Shown: piece after piece, positions 1-11,400 of the stretch
How the letters are laid out: each line of letters begins with the position of its first letter
Numbering within the stretch: the stretch's first letter is position 1
Assembly: GCA_014529385.2 (NCBI GenBank)
Contig: CM043954.1
Location: forward strand, 5,083,306 to 5,147,305
DNA length: 64,000 nucleotides
Reading direction: 5' to 3'
Origin: Adiantum capillus-veneris
Taxonomy: Eukaryota; Streptophyta; Polypodiopsida; Polypodiales; Pteridaceae
Made by a program: the position numbers and the translations under genes
The notes under the pieces: model-generated
Databases searched by the model: none
What the model saw: only the letters and a program-made list of their open reading frames with translations
What the model was told of the DNA's origin: nothing

Positions 1-1870
1 ATGAGTTTTCTTGTTGAATTTCATGTCTTGGAGCACATTGATTGCAGAATATGCACAACAAAATAGTCTTTTGAAGTGATTTTTTGACCAGACACTTGTG
101 CTCAGAAAAGAAATGGATCAAGTCAATAGGATACACAATGAGCTAGATCACTAGAGTTCATTCATGAGTGTGTATTCCAAATGTTGTATCCTCATGAAAA
201 CACAAGAAAACTCGATGGGCTTCTAGTATAAAATGTCATCAATTGGAATGTTTTGATTGCAGGGTATTCCCAGCATTGTTGTGGCATGGAAGCTTTGTGC
301 TGTTTGAGCTAGATGTGAAGTCTTATACAATGCTAATCTCTAAACTATTTGTTTGGATGCAATATTAAAACACCTCCTTGATTGCAAAAAAATAGGCAAA
401 AACAGTAACATGTGCAGCTAGCAAAATTGAGCAACCTGGTACACTTATGGCTTCAAAACAAAAATATTCAGTACATAAGTAGTGCAAGGACACTAAGAAA
501 CGCTTATAAGTGCAATGACACTAAGAAAATGCTAAAGGAAAAAATAAGAAAAGGAAAACACAAATGTATATGATGTGGAAATGAAATGTCTTTTGAATTT
601 TCATTTCCCGTGACTTTTCATTTACATGGGGCTTTTCATTTTTTACTCACCCTTCACTTATGCATTTGAAATGTGTTTACAGAATATGCCCAACATGGAT
701 GTGGCAAGCAAGACCTGGAAGGACTTTCTCCAACCAAAATCACCTATGCTTGTACCTTGAAATTTGTGGCCTTATGCAAGACCTTCACATGGGTGAGAAG
801 TCACAATAAGATTTCTAGTTAGGGACTATTAGAGAAGTATGGTGTGCTTGGAATTACTTTGGTTGTTATGTATGTCAAATGTGGTGCTTGTACAAGAGAA
901 AATCGAGTTAATGATGAGATGTCTGTCCAAAATGTTGTCTTTTGGAACCCGTCCATAGTTGGACATGACCAACATTGTTGTAGCAACGAGAAATTTCCCA
1001 ACATGGTTGCGAAAAGAAAGCATTGTGCTATCATCATCAAGTGAAAAGAGAAGAACTCTCTGAAGATGACATCAACTATGCATTGGTTGCGACAATTGAT
1101 AATTGAACGGCAAAATACAAGGTATGTAAAAGCCTCTGGATTCTTTACTCAAAGCTAAAAATGCAATGAACTGAATGCATTGAAAATTTTATGATGTCGT
1201 GGGAATGGCACATTCCCATGTAATATATAAATTGGGGAGGACTTTGCAAACTCCCCTATGCAAGGAAACTTGCATGTGTTCATTTTTTTCAGGCGTAAAA
1301 AAAGAATAACATTTAATAAAAAATATAATTGTATTATCAATTGTAACCCTTTTCGTGGTTCTTTTGCAAGCTACACATTTCAAACTTGGGACATCATGAT
1401 TGCAACTTCTTAAACATGGAAGCAAGCAAAAATAAGGTAACATTATTTATTCTGAGAACAAAGCAAAGGTGCGCTCTCTCTCTCTCTCTTTTTTTTTCTC
1501 TCACATACTCAACGTTTTCATGAGACCTTCACATGGGTGAGAATTCACAATGAGATTGCTAGTTAGGGAGTGCTACAGAAGCATGGTGTTCTTGGTACTG
1601 TTTTGGTTGATATGTGTGTTAAATATGGTGCCCTTACGAGAGCACATCAAGTTCATACTGAGATTTGGATCGTCTGTCGGAACCTGTCAGTATAACTGGA
1701 TGTGACCAGCATTGTTGTGGCAAGGAAGAGTTTCCCAACATGGTGTTGTCTTCATCGAATGCAAAGAGAAGACCTCTCTTCAAATGACATTACATATACA
1801 TTGGTTGCAACAACTGATATATGGATGGCAAAATCCAAGGTATATAAAAGCCTTGAAATTTTGCACTCAA
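1..1870 (+). pseudogene. Decayed pentatricopeptide-repeat (PPR) gene, several modules
   Basis: Several stretches translate to PPR motifs of the plant PLS class, but stops, frameshifts and spacer DNA separate them. Near 30-85 I read a WSTLIAEYAQ-like stretch. Near 225-300 it is NWNVLIAGYSQH followed by a GMEAL-like end. Positions 660-1040 give EYAQHGCGKQ, LSPTKITYACTLK, then a VMYVKCGACTRENRVNDEM and NVVFWN block. Positions 1525-1870 give LVDMCVKYGALTRAHQV and QREDLSSNDITYTLVAT. Such proteins act in organelle RNA processing and editing, with about 35-residue helical repeats each reading one base. Nothing here is long enough to be functional, and no E or DYW domain is seen. The vocabulary matches large seed-free vascular plant PPR families, which is my main clue to the host. 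The left end is cut by the window edge. Confidence 0.75.
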
Positions 1871-1880
1871 AGTTGACAAC
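781..1880 (+). repeat. Direct duplication of a PPR module and its 3' flank
   Basis: Two copies begin with the same GACCTTCACATGGGTGAGAA stretch (about 781 and 1522). Both run through the MYVKCGA-type PPR block and end in the same non-PPR flank, GGTATRTAAAAGCC then ACTCAAAG (about 1120-1157 and 1838-1873). Sharing of the flank shows a segmental duplication rather than ordinary PPR periodicity. A pyrimidine run (about 1480-1500) lies between the copies. Confidence 0.6.
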
Positions 1881-2542
1881 GTTGGAGACGGGGAATGGGG
1901 GAACACACCCGGCACAAACACAAGGGCCTCTCTATAGCTCAGGGTATCCACAACACCCCTATCCTCTCTGAAAACATCTTCAAAAATACACTTTACACTA
2001 GCAGACCACCACCTGCTCAATCTTCACTGCTCACACACTCCACAAATCCACCACACAATGCACACCTACTGCCACAGCCTGTCTCCACCCTTACACACAC
2101 TCACAGCCGCTCAATCTCACTCTCTCACACAAAACACCGTCGGTTCAGGTGGGCAGACACATCCACACAGCCGGCACCGAGGGAAAACATGAAAGCAGGA
2201 GAAAGAGAAGGGCCGGGGAAGGGGAAACAAAAGCAATCAGGGGCAACGGTGACTTAATTGCACTTCAAAAATCATATACACTGGCTTGCACTGCCATCAC
2301 TATGGCCATTTTCAAGAGAAATTTAAAAAGGGGCTAGCTTGTGAGAGAACTCCACGTTGGAGGCTTCAAACGACACCAAAAAAGCCAGGAAAAAAGCCCC
2401 TAATTTGCTTAAAATTTGATCTTTGTAGAGGACGCCTTTATTTTTGGAATTTACATTTTAATTAGTCCATCTGGCACCTTGATTTGGCATTTTGTGGAAG
2501 AGGGAAACCGCTTTACTCCATCTGCTCTCTTTTGCACTTGAG
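1881..2542. other. Spacer, no gene recognised
   Basis: CA-rich then mixed sequence following the PPR remnant. Short frames exist but show no domain and no likely start context. I see nothing that supports a gene. Confidence 0.5.
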
Positions 2543-2580
2543 AGGGGGGGGGGGGAGCAATAGCGACAACGCTATTGCCC
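2543..2580. repeat. G-run followed by a perfect short inverted repeat
   Basis: A run of 13 G is followed at 2557-2578 by arms GCAATAGCG and CGCTATTGC around ACAA. The same arrangement recurs at 4975-5025. Confidence 0.7.
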
Positions 2581-3939
2581 CTTGGCTTTTTAAAATTATT
2601 TTTTTCCTCATTATTTTTTACCCCCTTGTGGGGGCCTAGCTTTGCACTGCCTCTTTGGCTCAAATTTAGTCCTTGGCCACCTTTGTCCGACTCTTCCTGC
2701 CACTTCTCTCTTCTTTTATCCCTCCTCCTTCCCCTTGGTCTGGCTTCCACCTTGCTCGGCCTTGTTTTGGCTTACCCGCAAGCTCTCTCTGTCTCTCTAA
2801 GGCCCACTGCCCGCGGGACAGCCTTCCTTGGCTCTTGCTACTGTTGCACTTTTTTTTTTGGCCAAGGGCATTGGGATTTCGATAAAGAAACAAAGCATCT
2901 GCATGAGATTTGAGTGTTGAAGGGAGCTTGAAAAGTTGTTTTATAATAATTTTCATAGCGATGATCTCACTTGGTTTGCTTTAAGAAGTTGTTTTGACAG
3001 GGTATGATATGCTTGGAAATGCTACAATGAAGTCCTCGACCTTGATGACTAAAGATCGAGATCGGTCTTCACTGCTAGAAGCGTACCATGGAAGCCGGGC
3101 AAGACTTTGAAGAGGATGGTCACCAATAGCCGCTTATTGTTTTTGCATATCATCTGTGATTTCATCGTACTATGCAAGAGTGTGTGTGTTTGTCAAAGGG
3201 AGTTCCCAGAAGCCTTTGTCAAATGTTTAAAAAAAAGTGCTCTAATATGTCTGTTTAATGTGCTACGGAGATGGTGTTTCTTTTGTGGGTGATTGCTCGT
3301 GCCCGTGAAGTGGGAGACAAGGTGGCATTGAGAGATCATGGGTGCCATTTGCAAGCCATGCAAGAGGGGGTCATGATGAAGAATGGAGAGGGAGAGTTTC
3401 TCTCGTTGCAAGCCAGTAGGATGTCGAGAGCAGGCTGAGGAGATGCTCACCCTATAGCATGCCACGGAGGAGGTGTGAACCCGAGCTTGGAGGGGCTTTG
3501 ATTAATAGGTTTTTTTTAACAAACTATCGAGAGGGTGGCGAGGAGGGGTTGGAGTGGATTCAGGGAAGCAAGGGGCGCCGTTTGCAGGGAGGGGCAGTCA
3601 GAACCTGGCTGCAAAGGGGCTCGGCCCTGCTGTGAACAAGGGAGAGAAAGGAGATCGTGAGGCCATGCAGGCCGTAGCCGCGGGGGAAGCAAGAGAATGA
3701 GTGAGGGTGTCGATTGGGATTGGGAAGACACGGTCGTTTTGCGAGCCGGACCGGGCCAGAACCATACTAAGGGGAGTCGTGCTAAGTGTGTCTGGAGTAT
3801 GCTGGGGTATGCGATGACGAGATGAAGGGGGTCGTCTTGTCGCAGGCCATGAGAAGCAAGCCAGGAGCACTAGGTTGAGAGACAACATGGGAGTCATTGG
3901 AGGACAGACACTGTGTGATTATTCAGTAGAGAGCGCGGC
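2581..3939. other. Spacer, no gene recognised
   Basis: Low-complexity pyrimidine-rich sequence (2600-2860) and then mixed sequence. Frames on both strands are Ser/Pro/Arg-rich, as expected of skewed composition. No domain, LTR or RNA gene was recognised. Confidence 0.5.
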
Positions 3940-4445
3940 TGCATAGAGAAACGAGGAGAGAGGAATCCTTTGCGGGACTATCAAGATAAACAAGGAGAAA
4001 GAGGGCTCATTCCTGCTGAAAACGAGGAAGAAGAGAGAGATTCTCTATGAGGGAGATTGAGGAGAGAGAGAGATCGATCTCGCTCTCTGCAGGGAATTGA
4101 AGAAAGAGCAATAAAAAGAAAGCTCATTAAGCTTATCTAAGGGGTGCTCCCATAGGAAAGGTGTCGAGAGAGGGAGAAAAAGAAAGAGAGCTCAACTCTC
4201 GGTGGCAAAAAGAGAGAGAAAGAGAGATAGAGAAAGATTCTCCATGAGAGAGAACGGGAGAGATCCTCTCTCGTCGTTTGAGAGTGCATAGGCAGAAAGG
4301 GTCGCAAGTGATAAAAACGAGTGAGAGAGATCGTCTTGCCATAGAATTGCGAAAGAGAGCGTATTCCTCTTTTGTCGTAGATAGCACATGAGAGAGAGAA
4401 AATTTTCCATGATACTGTTGTGAGAGAGAGAGAGAGAGACGAGTC
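3940..4445. repeat. GA-rich low-complexity tract
   Basis: About 500 bp dominated by imperfect GAGA on the plus strand. It creates Ser/Leu-rich open frames on the minus strand that I regard as composition artefacts. Two copies of GTGTAAGCC follow within 4460-4505. Confidence 0.8.
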
Positions 4446-4971
4446 ACCGCGCTTCCCTATAGGGTGTAAGCCAAATACCTGCGCTGCCTACACGGTGTAA
4501 GCCCTGATACCTTCAAGCAAAGTGGAAGCCTACGAAGCTGCATCGACGAAAGGTTTTGAAGCCAAAGATAAGTTTTGTAAAGCTTGCTGTAAAAACAATA
4601 TTTTCACTATTCAAATTGCTCAATAATTTCACAACATCTCATTCTCGTCTCGATTTTTGTCTCTCTTTCAAACTAAAGACAACATTCTCTCGCTTCCTTT
4701 TTGCTGAACTATTAAGTGATCATATTCATGGATAATCATTGGTGAGATCTGGCACCGAGATTGCATTGCATATTCCTTGGCAGCAGATTTTAGCAGCACA
4801 TCTCCAGCCATAGTTCCTTGTTGGTGGGCTTGGGTTGGGAGTTTGTCTTTTTGTCTTTGCTTGGTTTTTCTTGTCTGGTCCTGCTCCATGGCCTAGGCAC
4901 AAAAAAATATCCATAAGCTACCTCTGCCCTCTTTTTACGTTTGTGGGATGCTTCCCCTAACCACACACCGG

Positions 4972-4974
<3 letters not shown>
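4446..4974. other. Spacer, no gene recognised
   Basis: Mixed sequence after the GA-rich tract, ending in a G-rich approach to the poly-G run. No recognisable gene or element. Confidence 0.4.
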
Positions 4975-5008
<34 letters not shown>

Positions 5009-5025
5009 AGCAAGGTCGCTATTGC
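4975..5025. repeat. 30-nt G homopolymer with hairpin, partner of the 2543 motif
   Basis: About 30 consecutive G (4975-5004) run into GCAGTAGC (5004-5011) and GCTATTGC (5018-5025), an imperfect hairpin. Read on the other strand the hairpin is GCAATAGCGAC, three bases, GCTACTGCCCC. That aligns with the 2557 copy except for the three middle bases and one transition. Confidence 0.7.
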
Positions 5026-5942
5026 ACTCTCTCCCTCAACCCTCAAAAAAGGCAGGCCTTTGATGGCTGCGGGCATGTGCCCTTGTTGGCACCTGCCACA
5101 TCATCACTTGGGACCATCGGCCGACAATGTTCCACCCTCATGCGGGTGCGTGGCACCGCGCCACCCTGCCCTACCAAAACCCGCAACAATGCGCCCGGTA
5201 GGGCCGCCCACAACCTGCCATAGTGCCCACTGGGCGGCAACCATCGCCACGAGCTGACGGGGTGAGGGAGCTCCCCTTTCTCCCCCTTTGTACACTATGA
5301 AGAATTTACGGCCCAGTACATAAGGCCCTCATTGCTACCCACCATTAGCGCATGTGGGTTTTTATCCTGGCCACTTGGCATTGCTAGATCTCTCAAGCCT
5401 TTGAAGGCTTTGCAAATTTTTTTCTTCAAAAAAAGACCCCATACATAGCCTTTTTAGACCCTCCTTTCCTAGGCTCCCTTTTACTGCTCCCATGCCCGAT
5501 GGCTGAGCCATAAGACTGTATCGGATCTCCACCATACCGACCCCAGGCCGTGCAAACCTTACCGCCTTCTTGCCCCTTTGAGCTTGTTATCCAAGGCCAT
5601 TACAACTGAGAAAATTATATGCATGCCTTTCACCGCCAAATGTTCCCTACTTCATCCTGTCGTATCTTGCCGACCAAGCATCTGATTGACGCACCGCCGA
5701 TTTGTGCTAGCTCCACATGATGCACACTATCTTTGAAAACCTTAGCGAGACCAAAAAGATTCTAGATGGCACGTCCTCCGATGCGGGCAAGTGGGCTCAG
5801 GCCCGGCCCCCAGGAAATCTTCAACTGATTATAACTTGCTATTCCAAGCTCCGATTCACAATCCAAGAAGACAGGCATGCTCCACAACTTGAGCTCTACA
5901 CATGTATCCACTGACACCTGCCCGGGCCACCTGTCCCCAGCT
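5026..5942. other. Spacer, no gene recognised
   Basis: GC-richer sequence (5040-5290), then mixed DNA. No protein domain recognised. It ends at the probable LTR of the copia remnant. Confidence 0.4.
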
Positions 5943-6134
5943 TGAAGGAGTACGGGCGGAAGTGCGACGCGAGAGAGAGTGCGAGAAGAAGAGCACGACG
6001 ATATGGTGAACTCGCTCTACTGTAATGTGTAGAGCATGGTGAGTTCTTATTAGGTTTTTACAAAAGAATATGTGTACATACCTGGCGGCCCGCCCACTTA
6101 CCTGGGAGACCACATTGGGCTTTATACCCCAACA
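5943..6134 (-). mobile_element. Probable 3' LTR of the 6.2-7.9 kb copia remnant
   Basis: Read on the minus strand, the RNase H frame is followed by a purine tract AAGTGGGAGG (about 6136-6146). The next bases are TGTTGGGGTATAAAG, a typical LTR start with a TATA-like element. The far boundary is uncertain; 5943 is chosen because the plus strand reads TGAAGG there, that is, an LTR ending in CA. Confidence 0.45.
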
Positions 6135-7915
6135 ACCTCCCACTTAAAGTCCAATGTGGTACTTTAAGTGTGAGAGAAGCTACTATACAAGCTAATATAC
6201 AAGAGATGTAGAGAAGTGATGTACTACCCTACACCTAACTGCTTGCAAAAATGCGCAAACCTCTCTAAGGGAAGTCCTTTTGTAAGTAGATCAGCAGGAT
6301 TTTCTGTGGTGTGAACTTGGACAAGCTGAAGTTGCTTATCCTCGAGCATTTCCCTGATGAAATGATACTTCACATCCACATGCTTTGTCTTTGAGTGATA
6401 AACTAGATTGCGAGCCAATTGTATAGCACTTTGACTGTCACAATATAACACATGCATCTCTTCTTTGATTCCCAAATCTGTTACTAGTCGATTAAGCCAA
6501 ATTGATTCTTTGCATGCCTCTGATGCTGCAACATATTCAGCCTCTGTAGTAGACTGAGTAACACAATCTTGTAATCTGGAACGCCATGATACTGCTCCAC
6601 CAGCCAATGTAAAGACATACCCTGACGTAGACCTTCGGTAAACCCCTTTACACTTAGCTCTTGACTCCCATAGCATATACGCATACTCTTTGTAGCTTTC
6701 AGGTATCTAAATATTCCTTTCACTGCCTCCCAATGTTTCTTGCCTAGGTTTGACATGTATCGACTTACTACTCCCACTGCAAATGCAATGTCTGGGCGAG
6801 TAGCAATCATTGCATACATCAAACTACCCACTGCAGACGCATATGGAGTCTTATCCATTTCAGCCTGTTCTTCCTCAGACACAGGAAAATCTTGTTTGCT
6901 AAGTTTCACATATGGTGGCAATGGAACACTCAATGCCTTTCCCTTCTCCATATTGAAATGTTGCAAAACCTTGTCAATATACTCAGTTTGAGATAACCAA
7001 ATCAACTTCTTTGGTCTGTCTCTCTCAATGCGCATACCAAGTATATGACTTGCCTCACCCATGTCTTTCATGTCAAACGATTTTGCCATCTTTGACTTCA
7101 AAGCTGAAATTTCTTCCAGATGCTTGCCAGCAATCAACATGTCATCCACATACAAAATAAGGATCAGTCTACTGCCATCCTTAGCCTTCTTTGTATATAG
7201 ACTATGATCGAACTCACTACGTTTGTAGCCTTGAGAAAGCATAAACTTGTGGAACTTATGGTACCATGCCCTCGGTGATTGTTTTAAGCCATAAAGACTC
7301 TTTAACAACTGGCACACCAAATCTTCCTTGCCTTTCTCAACAAACCCTTCTGGCTGCTGCATGTAAATTTCCACATCTAAATCACCATGCAAGAACGCTG
7401 TCTTGACATCCATTTGGTGCAAGAGCTTCCACCTTTCCAAGAAGGGTTTTCGATGTAGAAGTTTCTCCACTCGTATCTCACTGTGCTCAGTACGTGAGGG
7501 TCTTTTGGACCTTCTCCTTCACTTCACTAGACTTAAGTACTTAGACTTCGACTCTTTTGCTCACCTATACCAGCATGAGAGACACAACGTAAATATGCTC
7601 AACTCTTCCAGTTGGAGCAGTACCTAGAATAGCTAAGACGCTTAGACCACAGAGAATATTACTTGAAGCTTTGGAACTAACACCTCACTCATTTTGTGGC
7701 TTAGCTACTCGACTCTGACTTGTATGAATTGTCGGTTGCATGTTGACACTGCTTTGTGACAAGTTCTTCGGCTGTTGTAGTGGCTGTTGAGACATACTTC
7801 GTGAAGTTTCATCGTTTCCCTGTACCTTCTTCTCTTTGTAGTGCTCAGGCCTCTCGTCAGTCTTTGCTTCATGTGGATTATGGATTTTTTTAATTTTTTT
7901 CTTAATAATAAACAA
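6135..7915 (-). pseudogene. Ty1/copia pol remnant (integrase-RT linker, RT, RNase H)
   Basis: This is the 3' half of a copia polyprotein on the minus strand. From right to left, 7915-7685 is a Gln/Ser-rich stretch ending SRVAKPQNE, like the linker between integrase and RT. Near 7410 HQMDVKTAFLHGDLDVEIYM marks the middle of RT. Near 7150 LILYVDDMLIAG holds the catalytic Asp pair. Then comes YIDKVLQHFNM and the RNase H domain with GYVFTLAGGAVSW, TTEAEYVAASEA and DSQSAIQLARN, ending near 6224. Breaks: the N-terminal RT is missing or scrambled around 7440-7680, and there is a frameshift near 6660 at the start of RNase H. Gag, protease, integrase and the 5' LTR are absent. It is a different family from the copia element at 29.3 kb. 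Confidence 0.88.
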
Positions 7916-8459
7916 AAAAAATCTTAAAACAACTCAACAAAAGAAAAACCATTCAAATAGAAATCTAAATGCTATGTACACTATACACATGTCCCTAGGG
8001 GCTCATATATAGATTTTGTCCCCATACTCCTCTGTAACACTACTATGAGGGCATATACTCTAAATTTCGTCAAAATTTTATCACAATAAAACGCAAAAAT
8101 TCAATGCATGTCACAAAACATTGCCCTCTAATAGTCATAATATTAGGTCCGCATTCAGAATGCCTCCCCCCTTCCTATTTGGAGTCATCATTTACGAAAG
8201 GGTATCGCAAAGGGTATGTGTTCTGCATGGGCAATTAAAAGTTGTGCCTATGTAGGCCTTGTAATGTAGCCCTATTATGCATACACAGTCAATGCATGGA
8301 AAAGATTTATGTTGTGCAAGATGTGGGTATAAGCAATTTTCTTATTGGCATTTGTTGGCGAGGCTTCCTATTCTAAGCAATGTAATGGTCTTTGAAGCTC
8401 CTGTATCGTTGCTTGATTGAAGCGACTTGCTCTCTTCTAACTGTACTGTAATCGCAAGA
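7916..8459. other. Spacer between copia remnant and element A
   Basis: AT-rich sequence without a recognisable domain. Element A should have its polymerase genes and 3' LTR on this side, but I find neither RT nor a copy of its LTR end here. The element is therefore truncated, or lacks pol, near 8.46 kb. Confidence 0.5.
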
Positions 8460-11400
8460 AGAATTGTAAGAATTCAAGCGGCGAGGCACTGACAGCAGTT
8501 TTGTTGTTCTTCTTTGGCACCCATTTCTTTGCGATTATTGGTTGTTTTGTTGCTGGCTCTCATTTGGGAACCCATACTTGCCCGTGCTTCGTTTGTGTTT
8601 GAAGAGACTTCTTTGGGATCCACCTTTTTGTTGTGTGAGTCGACAGTGGTCTTTGCTTCGGCCCTTGTACGCTTGGCTGGTGACGGGATTCAGGCTTTGA
8701 AATTTGATACTGTGGTTGTTTTGGAATCCAAATGAATTCCTGACTTTTTTGTGCTTGAATCAACTTCTTTGGAGCCCAAACCTGAGTTGTGAAAGCTTGC
8801 GACTTTGTGATATTCTTTCCAGTTCGTGCATGCTTTACTTGTTTCTATTTTGGTGTTGGATCTTGTGATTTGTCATTAGAAATCTTTATCTTCTTGATCC
8901 ATATCTGTTTTTGGCCGATCTGGCTTTTTGGTATCCAAATTTGTCGAGCTTTTTGGATTTGACTTGTTGTCCTGTTCTTTTGACCTGTCATGGTTGTTGC
9001 TGAAGCGGTTGGTGATAGTGATGGCCTGAGTTGATGATAGGGGATGCCGTAAGATTCATCACTATCACTACTATCCTCAGCAAGGTTGAATTCTTGTACT
9101 TTCCCTTGGTTTTTTGGCTGGTAGTGGAAAGTTACTGTCTGTTTGCTCGTGGGTGGTAGTTTCTTGGAGGACTTTTCTAGCCCATTAATTAGAGCATTGT
9201 TAGCTCGTTGCTCTGGTCGTCTTCCTCCCAGTTGAGTCTTTGCCTCCTTATTAGGATCCATGTATGAGGATGCTTGTGGTGGCTGTGTCTTCACCGAGAA
9301 CTTTGGAATCCACTTTTGATTCACTTTATTTGTGTAGCGATGACATTGATTCCCGGGTCGTTGATCTTCTAGAAGCTCGAAGTGTTCTACAGAGTCATAG
9401 AACTCGTCGTCTTCTTCATCTTTTGATTCTCCAAATTTCTTTGTTTGCTCCTTATGTCGAGAGCTTGTTGATGTCTCGTTCTCTTCGTTTTCCTGGATTA
9501 CACTCACTGCAAAATAAGGAACGACATCATAGCCATTTTCATCACAAAACTTTTTTGTGGGAGCATCCTCCACGGCGCACACATCCAGAGTAGCCAAGAT
9601 GTGTTCCCATTTAAAAGGCTCTAACTCTTCTTCAGGAAATGGTTCTGGGATATAGTCCATATCCTCTATAACCAGTTCTAGGATACATTCCTCACGTTTC
9701 AAGCTACCACATTGTGAAGCTCCACACATCCACAGTTCTTTAGGCTTACCTAACCAAGCTGGAAGTTTTGATCCTGCTACTGTGGCAGAATCAAACTCCT
9801 CAACCGGTGTTCTCGTCACATCCCTATAGCTATGGTCCCTCAAGTTTATCTTTGTTATGGTTTCCATATGTCTCAGGTATATATGTTCATAACCCCAATC
9901 TTGAACCATTTTCAATTGTCGCATGAATGGTCTTCCCAGAATGATTTCATAGTTGTTCTTCTTGCAAAAGTTGACAATAGCAAAAGTGTGTTCATATTCA
10001 ATGCCACAAGAAGTAAAAGGTACTTTTTCTAGCAGTCCTAGGAGCTTTTCCTTGTGTCCGTCTGCAAGCTGCAGGGTCATTCGTGTGGATATCAAGGCAG
10101 GTTTTCCCCATTTTTTCCAAACCTCTTTGGTTGCAATGGCCACACCAGCTCCACTGTCAAGGATTGCCATGGTTTTTACACCATTGAATTCCATAGGAAG
10201 GGTGGTGTTTCCATCTTCTCCCTCGTAATACTCGCCTACCTTGTTTAATGGCACTGGCCTAGTATTTGGTTGAGGCATTTCAAGCTCTTTGATGCTTTCC
10301 TCGATTCGAGTCATTGGGGTTTTTACACCAAATTTCTCTAGACATTTACCCACATTAGCCCACATGTTTGGTCTTATTCTAAGCAACTCGGCTAACATTA
10401 TTTTATAGGTGACTGGGGTAGATAGAATATCTACTAGCCCCTTTGAATCAATGGCCTAGTTGGGAGACAGTCTCTGTGATGGGACTGCAACCACATCTGA
10501 CTTGGTCTCGTACTCTCCCATGTAGGACGGTAGTGTTCTTAGTGAATAGGGTTGACTATCCATAGATTGTACAGATCCTTTGTCACCCCAATACGATCGC
10601 ACGTCTAGATTCATTTGAGATCCAGTTTCAAATTCCTCTATTGGTGGTAGAAACACTCCTCGTTCATCACCAGTCTTGTCTACTCGTCTTCTTAGGTCAT
10701 CCGCTTCATTGGCCTCTCTGACTTGTTTCCACAATTCGTCAAGTCCATCTATATCTTCACAATCCTCAGGTATAGCTTGGTGAAATCCCTCGGAAGAGTT
10801 ATCCGTGGTATTCAGTACTATCCTTGGTTCTAATGCTGGGTCTTTGAGGTTTGGTCTGTGCTCATGACTAGAATCTGGCTCTTTTAGTTCCTAGTTTGGT
10901 GGGATTACTTGTGTAGGCATGACACAGATCACATCCTCAGGTTTTGCAACTGGTGGTTCTAGTAAAGCTTGGGCTCTTTGAATCATTTTCTTGCACATTT
11001 CAAACCTTTGCTTTTCTAGTTCCGTATAGGGATATGTCATCCACCTGTGTTCTTGGGTTTGGTTGTTTTTGAGCCTCGCATCATAGGCTTTCAAGAGGGC
11101 ATCTAATGTCTCATTAACCTTCTCCGCCAACATAGATCCTCCTGAACTAGCACTTCTCGGTTTCTCATCCGTGGATGGTTCTTCTAGAGGTTTAACCATC
11201 TGTGTAAGAGAAGGTGCCTCCTTTTCCTCATGTTGTTTTATCTTCTCCTCAGCTTTGTTAAGCTTCTCAGCTAGGGATTTTTGCTCTCGTTACCTGTGTG
11301 CTTTCATCCTAGTCTTTCTAGCTTTCCAACTATTTCGTTTGCTCTTGGTTTTCTGACTAGGTGCGTCTGTCTTTGGTTCATCATCTGTCTTTGGACTCGT

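Noticed and set aside
4133-4447. Ser/Leu-rich minus-strand protein
   Set aside because: It is the translation of a GA-rich tract and has no motif.
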